Source: Anderseniella sp963700735 (GTDB lineage: Bacteria > Pseudomonadota > Alphaproteobacteria > Rhizobiales > Aestuariivirgaceae). From it: a stretch of DNA of 64,000 bases. The position numbers and the translations under genes are program-made. The stretch is from contig CAVOYR010000003.1 of NCBI GenBank assembly GCA_963700735.1, positions 140,132 to 204,131 of the forward strand, in the 5' to 3' direction. The stretch's first letter is position 1. Every line of letters begins with the position of its first letter. Below the pieces are notes generated by a model. The model was not told the origin of the DNA, searched no databases, and worked only from the letters and a program-made list of their open reading frames with translations. Shown piece after piece: positions 58,918 through 64,000 of this stretch.

Positions 58918-60799
58918 ATGGAGAAGACACTCGGATATTGGGCGGACAATTACATCCAGCGCCAGACGAACGGCCCGGGAGGCCATGGGATTGATTCGTC
59001 CTGGCCAGCGGGTGTTTATCGGCGCTTCTTCGGGAGAACCGCAGCATCTGGTTCGGGCGCTGTCGGAAGACTTGGAACGTCTGACGGATCTCGAGATTGT
59101 GCGTTTGATGGCTTATGAAAGCACACCGTTGTCCCTGATTGCCAACAAGTCACGGGATGAGGCCTTGAACATCCGTTTTTTTTACGCCGGTTCGGCCAAA
59201 CCGCGCGGCCTGGCCAGAAACAAGCGGTTCATCACCCCCGTGCATCTTTCCGCAGTGCCGCGACTGTTCAAGAGCCGCCGGCTGCCGATTCACGTCGCCC
59301 TGATACAGGTTTCACCACCGGACGATTTCGGATGGATGAGTCTGGGGGTGTCGGTCGACATCACGCTGGCGGCTGCCCAATCGGCCGATATCGTCATCGC
59401 TCAGGTCAATTCCCATATGCCTCGGACCCTGGGACGCAGTTTCGTGCATGTGAACGATGTCGACGTGATCGTGGAGCATGACGAAGAGCTTCTCACCATC
59501 GGGGCAACGGCGGACTCGCCGCAGGCCAATATCATCGCCAAGCACATCGCCCGTCTGGTGGACGACGGTTCGACCATTCAAATCGGGCTCGGCACCACCC
59601 CCCAGGCCGTAATGCTGGCCCTGTCGGAAAAAAACGACCTGGGCATTCACACCCAGTATCTCACCGACGAGATCATGCACCTGACGGCTCGAGGGGTGAT
59701 CACGAACCGCAAAAAAGGATTGAACGAGGGCAAGATCATCGCCAGCACGGCCATCGGCAGCAAAAGCCTTTACGAATTCATGCATGACAATCCGGGCATC
59801 GAATTGTACCCGTCAGATTACGTCAACAACCCGGCCGTTATCGCCCGGCATAATAAAATGGTGTCGATGCATGTGGCGATGACCATCGACCTGAGCGGAC
59901 AGGTGGCGGCCGACGCCCTGCCGTCCAACCTGTTTTCCGGCTTGACCGGCATGCTCGACTTCGTCAGGGGGGCCGCTCAGGCGGAAAACGGCAAGTCGAT
60001 TCTGATGCTCCCCTCCACCAACCGAAACGGCAAGAGGAGCCGCATCGTGATGATGCTGGCCGACACGGCCGTGGTGATTCCCCGCAGCGACGTCTCTCAC
60101 GTCGTGACCGAGTACGGCGCGGTCAACCTGTTCGGTAAAAGCCTTCAGGAACGCGCTATTGCGTTGATCAGCATTGCCCACCCGGATTTTCGCGACTACC
60201 TGTTCCGCGAGGCCAAGAGTTTGGGATTGCTCAGCCACGAGCGGTCGCTGACGGAATCCCTTCAGGGGATCTATCCGGTGCACCTGGAGGAAACTGTCGC
60301 GATCGACGGCCGGGAAGTGGTCATCCGGCCGGCCAAACCGGTTGATCTTCGTCGCATCCAGGAGCATTTCTATGCCCTCGATGAAAAGGATGTGGTCGCG
60401 CGGTTTTTTTACGAAAAAACGCGGTTTAATCTCGAAGAAATCGAAGGGGTCTCCCAGATCGATTATGTCAACGATCTGACCCTTCTGGCACTTGTGGGGG
60501 ACCCCGGATTCCGCCGTGTGGTCGGTATCGGCGAGTTTTTGTTCGACCCGGCCAAGAACCTGGCCGAAGTGGCCTTTTCGATCAGCAAGGATTTTCAGGG
60601 CAAAGGCATCGGAAAAATCCTGATGCGCAAACTCAGTGTGGCGGCAAGGGAGAACGGCATTGCCGGATTCATGGCCTACACTTCCCACAAAAACGAAGGG
60701 ATGATCAAGCTCTTCAACAGCCTGCCGTTCAAAATAAAGACCTTCTTCGACGGCGAGATGTTGATGCTTAACTGCCGTTTCGACGAGCCGCGCGAGTAA
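58918..60799 (+). CDS. Acetyl-CoA hydrolase/CoA-transferase fused to a GNAT acetyltransferase domain (one frameshift)
   Basis: About 627 residues. Residues 25 to about 440 are a class I CoA-transferase/acetyl-CoA hydrolase fold (RPGQRVFIGASSGEPQHLV; SVDITLAAAQSADIVIAQVN; HVVTEYGAVNLFGKSLQERA). The last 170 residues are a GNAT domain with the acetyl-CoA loop DFQGKGIGKILMRKL. The start MEKTLGYWADNYIQRQ lies in a different frame from the body; removing one A near 58,970 joins them into QTTAREAMGLI. Likely roles are acetate/acyl-CoA exchange and protein acetylation. Confidence 0.85.
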
Positions 60800-61043
60800 G
60801 GGCAGTGGCGGATGCCAACGGTTGGCTCCTGTCTCCCGCTCATCCGGACTCTGGCGCAACGATCTTACGTATCGTGGCGGTCTTAACGTTTTAAGCGTGG
60901 AACGGACTGATAAAATACGTTAGCTGACAAAAACCGACTCAACAGACACAACCGGTTTCCATATACCGTGGCGGCCCTGGGCCATGAACGTTTGACACCC
61001 AAATGAAAACTTAAAACCGATCCAAGGAGCGCCCAGTCATCTT

Positions 61044-62990
61044 ATGCCGAAAGTGACCTTTCTACCCCATAAAAAAGACATTCAAGTTGATGCCGGCGAA
61101 ATTCTGATCCGGGCCGCTTTGGAAGCCGGGGTGCACGTGAACGCCTCCTGCGGCGGAGAAGGACTCTGCGGCAAATGCCGTGTCATGATCGAAGAGGGGC
61201 GCGTCGAGGATGGCACCAGCGAGAAGCTCAGCCGCCAGGACGTGGAGAACGGCTACAGACTGGCCTGCCGCAGCCATGTTGTCGAAGACCTCGTGGTGCG
61301 CATTCCGATCGAGTCCGAGGTGGATGCGGCTGTGCTGAACATGCAGGCCACACCGCGGCGCACGGCGCGCATCCAGGAAATGAACCTGGAGGAGCTGAAG
61401 GACAAGGGCCTGTTCATGCCGCCCGTGGAAAAGAAATACCTGGAACTGCCCCCACCCACAGTCCAGGACAACCTGGCCGATGCGACCCGGTTGGTGAGTT
61501 TCTTGAAATTAAAGCACGACGAACACCGGTTGGTGGTCGAGCTGCCGGTCATCCGAAAACTGCCCGATGCGTTGCGCCAGGACGATTTCCGGATCACGGC
61601 CACCCTGGCCAGGCCGGTTCACGAAGGCCGCAAAACCCGCATCATCGACGTGCAACCCGGCGACACGGCCGACCGCAACTACGCCATTGCCGTGGACATC
61701 GGGACCACCACCATCTACGCCCAGCTGCTCGATCTGATCAGCGGTGAGGTGCTGGCCCAGTTCGGGGAATTCAATGGTCAGATCAGCTACGGTGAAGACG
61801 TGATCAGCCGGATCGTTTACGCTGAAAAGCCCGGGGGCCTGGAACGGCTGCACACGGTGGTGCTTCAGACCATCAACAGCGTGATTCGAAAAATTATCCG
61901 GCGGGCCGGAATCGAGGCCGGAGAGGTTTCCGCCATAACCCTGGCCGGCAACACCACCATGACCCAACTCTTTTTGAAGGTGAATCCCCGCTACATTCGG
62001 CGATCGCCTTACGTGCCGGCATCCACGTTTTACCCGCCGATCGACGCCATGGGCCTGGGCTTGGAGTTGGCCGACCACGTTTCCGCGCTGGTGTTTCCCT
62101 CCGTTTCCAGCTACGTGGGCGGTGACATCGTTGCCGGTGTCATGGGATCGGGGGTTTACCGCACCGAGGAGTTGACCCTTTTTATCGACATCGGAACCAA
62201 TGCCGAAATCGTCATCGGCAACAAAGATTGGTTGGCCTGTGCGGCGGCTTCGGCCGGGCCGGCCTTCGAAGGCGGCGGCATCGCCTTCGGTATGCGGGCG
62301 GCCAGGGGCGCCATCGAAGATTTCTCGATCGATCCGCTGACTCAGGAACCGATGATCATCACCATCGGCAACGTGCGACCCAAGGGCATCTGCGGTTCGG
62401 GTCTCATCATCTTGGTGGCGACGATGTTCGAATTGGGCATCATCGATCACCAGGGCAAATTCAACCGGAAGCTCGACACGCCGCGCATCCGTGAAACCGA
62501 CGGCATTTGGGAGTACGTTCTGGCCTGGAAGGACGCGACCCAGCTTGACCGGGACATCGTCATCACGGAAATCGACATCGAAAACCTCATCCGGGCCAAG
62601 GGGGCGATTTACAGCGCCTGCATGACCCTGCTGGCCGAGGTGGGCATGGGCATCGCGGACGTCGAGCGCATCGTTCTGGCCGGCGGCTTCGGCAGCTATG
62701 TCGATCTGGCCAAGGCGATGACCATCGGTCTGCTGCCGGAGATCGATCCGGATCGGGTGACGTTTGTCGGAAACGGTTCGCTGATGGGTGCCAAGATGAG
62801 TGCCCTGACCAACCGGATTCGCCGCGATGTGGTGGAGGTCACCCGCAAGATGACCAACTTCGAGCTCTCGGAGACGCCGTCTTACATGGACAATTACGTG
62901 GCGGCACTGTTTCTGCCCCACACCGATCTCAACCAGTTTCCGAGGCTCAAGGCCCGTTTGGACCAGCGCAGGACCTTGCTGAATTCATAA
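61044..62990 (+). CDS. acsV: Corrinoid protein reductive activator (RACo/AcsV-like), ASKHA ATPase with 2Fe-2S domain
   Basis: A 648-residue protein. Residues 1-95 are a ferredoxin domain (NASCGGEGLCGKCRVMI and a fourth Cys in YRLACRSHV). The rest is an ASKHA ATPase/linker of the DUF4445 family (YAIAVDIGTTTIYAQLLDL; LAGNTTMTQLFL; FIDIGTNAEIVIGN; VLAGGFGSYVDLAKAM). It uses ATP to drive reduction of inactive Co(II) corrinoid protein to Co(I). Next to an acsD gene this points to the corrinoid iron-sulfur protein of the Wood-Ljungdahl pathway. AAGGAG precedes the ATG. Confidence 0.9.
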   Translation: MPKVTFLPHKKDIQVDAGEILIRAALEAGVHVNASCGGEGLCGKCRVMIEEGRVEDGTSEKLSRQDVENGYRLACRSHVVEDLVVRIPIESEVDAAVLNMQATPRRTARIQEMNLEELKDKGLFMPPVEKKYLELPPPTVQDNLADATRLVSFLKLKHDEHRLVVELPVIRKLPDALRQDDFRITATLARPVHEGRKTRIIDVQPGDTADRNYAIAVDIGTTTIYAQLLDLISGEVLAQFGEFNGQISYGEDVISRIVYAEKPGGLERLHTVVLQTINSVIRKIIRRAGIEAGEVSAITLAGNTTMTQLFLKVNPRYIRRSPYVPASTFYPPIDAMGLGLELADHVSALVFPSVSSYVGGDIVAGVMGSGVYRTEELTLFIDIGTNAEIVIGNKDWLACAAASAGPAFEGGGIAFGMRAARGAIEDFSIDPLTQEPMIITIGNVRPKGICGSGLIILVATMFELGIIDHQGKFNRKLDTPRIRETDGIWEYVLAWKDATQLDRDIVITEIDIENLIRAKGAIYSACMTLLAEVGMGIADVERIVLAGGFGSYVDLAKAMTIGLLPEIDPDRVTFVGNGSLMGAKMSALTNRIRRDVVEVTRKMTNFELSETPSYMDNYVAALFLPHTDLNQFPRLKARLDQRRTLLNS

Positions 62991-63373
62991 AGCGGGCGTT
63001 ATTCTGACTTTACTTGATTTTTAGACTCATCTATTGACAAAGATGGTTTGCCAATATAAGGAAACGTTTTTGGCGGCATCCATATGAAAGCGATGGACAA
63101 TTTTGGCCTTTTACGGCTTGACTTTCCCTCATCTGTTGCGACGACATCACCAGCGCCCTTCGGGCCGTTACATCATATTATAAGAACAATAAAAACCTGC
63201 TGTAATTCGTCTACGCTGTAGAATAGTAAATAGACCGGAAAATCTAACAGACGAAAGGGGGGGTAAAACTTCGATTCTCCGGGCGACTCTCAATTTGCCC
63301 GGTTGGTGTACGCAAGTTTGCGTGGAGCATAACCTCATCGAATCACTAATTTATCGAGATGAAGGAGGTAACA
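62991..63373 (+). other. Leader/intergenic region before acsD with two hairpins
   Basis: About 380 AT-rich bases. A possible promoter (TTGACA at 63034-63039, TATAAG at 63055-63060, 15 bases apart) is followed by a long leader. Near its end are two hairpins: CCGGGC/GCCCGG (63279-63302) and ACGCAA/TTGCGT (63310-63323), then the ribosome site. I recognise no riboswitch class. Confidence 0.4.
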
Positions 63374-64000
63374 TTGGGCTTCGAATTTTACAAGGAATCG
63401 TACACGGGAAAGATCAAGGAGATCACCCTGGGGGAAGGCGCGAAGGCGGTGACCGTCGGCGGAGAAAACTGCTATCCGTTTTACCAGTTTGAAGGTGAAG
63501 TGCCCAACAAGCCCAGAATTGCAATGGAGGTCTGGGACATGGAGCCGGAAGACTGGCCGGAAGCCGCCTTGAGTCCGTTCAAGGATGTGGTTGCCGACCC
63601 GGCCGCCTGGGCCAAGAAATGCGTTGGCGACTATGGCGCCGAACTGATCGTGCTCCAGTTGAAGAGCATCGATCCGAACGGTCAGAACAGAAGCGCAGAC
63701 GAAGCGGCCGCCACGGTGAAAAAAGTGGCCGACGCCATCGACGTGCCGCTGATCGTCTGGGGTTGCGCAAACGTCCAGAAGGACGAGGAGGTCCTCAAGA
63801 AAGTCGCCGAAACCTGCCAGGACAAGTCCCTGATCATAGGACCGGTGGAAGACAAGAACCACAAGGGCATCGGCGCCGCGGCCATGGGCTACGGGCACAC
63901 GATCATCTCGTCATCACCCATCGACGTCAACCTCGCCAAACAGATCAACATTCTGCTCGAAAACCTCGGTGTGCCCAGCGACCGGGTCATTATCGATCCC
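63374..64000 (+). CDS. acsD: Acetyl-CoA decarbonylase/synthase delta subunit (corrinoid protein small subunit), partial at window edge
   Basis: The frame is open to the window end; 209 residues are seen. It begins GFEFYKESYTGKIKEITLGE and contains FEGEVPNKPRIAMEVWDMEP and VPLIVWGCANVQKDEEVL, typical of the delta subunit, a TIM-barrel partner of the corrinoid iron-sulfur protein that carries the methyl group in acetyl-CoA synthesis. I favour the TTG at 63374, six bases after AAGGAGGT; an ATG at 63359 in frame overlaps that site. The acsV-like gene upstream supports the pathway. Confidence 0.9.
   Translation, partial: MGFEFYKESYTGKIKEITLGEGAKAVTVGGENCYPFYQFEGEVPNKPRIAMEVWDMEPEDWPEAALSPFKDVVADPAAWAKKCVGDYGAELIVLQLKSIDPNGQNRSADEAAATVKKVADAIDVPLIVWGCANVQKDEEVLKKVAETCQDKSLIIGPVEDKNHKGIGAAAMGYGHTIISSSPIDVNLAKQINILLENLGVPSDRVIIDP

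Noticed and set aside
61509..62921. Minus-strand open frame of 470 codons opposite acsV
   Set aside because: Shadow of a strongly conserved ASKHA ATPase on the plus strand.

Overview
The window is not one genome. It reads as three pieces from three different bacteria, joined inside genes at about 46,395 and about 56,856. Piece A (1-46,395) is high-GC alphaproteobacterial DNA, Rhizobiales-like judging by its transporters, URC-type uracil genes, monomeric isocitrate dehydrogenase and Mo-hydroxylase genes. Piece B (46,396-56,856) looks myxobacterial/Polyangia-like (FHA protein, MTA phosphorylase, PfkB kinase, Gly-rich lipoprotein, outer-membrane proteins). Piece C (56,857-64,000) looks like an anaerobic Desulfobacterota (TRAP transporter, CoA-transferase/hydrolase with a GNAT domain, corrinoid activator and acetyl-CoA decarbonylase/synthase delta subunit). 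Taxonomy is inferred from gene content only.

Piece A in order: an amino-acid binding protein at the left edge; a cystathionine-lyase-like enzyme, CreA and an MDR oxidoreductase; a polyamine-type ABC transporter; dps; a mobile-element patch (IS1111-type IS110 element, IS66 tnpA remnant, IS5-like element with an amber-stopped transposase, and a binding-protein gene cut by it); a GntR regulator and monomeric isocitrate dehydrogenase; a phosphoribosyltransferase/BtpA-like pair divergent from a LysR regulator; then a pyrimidine block (ABC transporter, NodB-type deacetylase, cytosine-deaminase-like enzyme, URC1-like GTP cyclohydrolase, URC4/DUF1688 protein, uracil phosphoribosyltransferase). An AT-richer, gene-poor stretch with one GFA-family gene (26.3-27.97 kb) separates this from a second block.

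The second block (27,970-46,395, all minus strand) has 17 genes with mostly overlapping start and stop codons. It holds a Liv-type ABC transporter whose LivF is fused to a Tm-1-like/UPF0261 domain, a TIM-barrel PEP-hydrolase-family protein, a very long flotillin-like coiled-coil protein, two SRPBCC proteins, a four-subunit Mo-hydroxylase whose large subunit is split in two, MoxR and CoxE-like maturation proteins, an amidohydrolase, an MBL-fold lactonase-like enzyme and an SMP-30/isochorismatase fusion. Together this looks like an import-hydroxylate-hydrolyse pathway for an unidentified, perhaps heterocyclic or lactone-forming, compound. It is the best candidate here for an undescribed system.

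Piece B carries methylthioadenosine salvage (mtnP plus a PfkB kinase), a methyltransferase and a GT-C-like membrane protein placed between two copies of the kinase gene's 3' end, and several envelope proteins. Piece C has dctM/dctQ, a bifunctional CoA-transferase/GNAT protein and the start of a Wood-Ljungdahl (acs) gene set. Single-base frameshifts are visible in the flotillin-like gene, the FHA gene, dctM, dctQ and the CoA-transferase gene. Most sit beside short base runs and look like sequence errors rather than biology.
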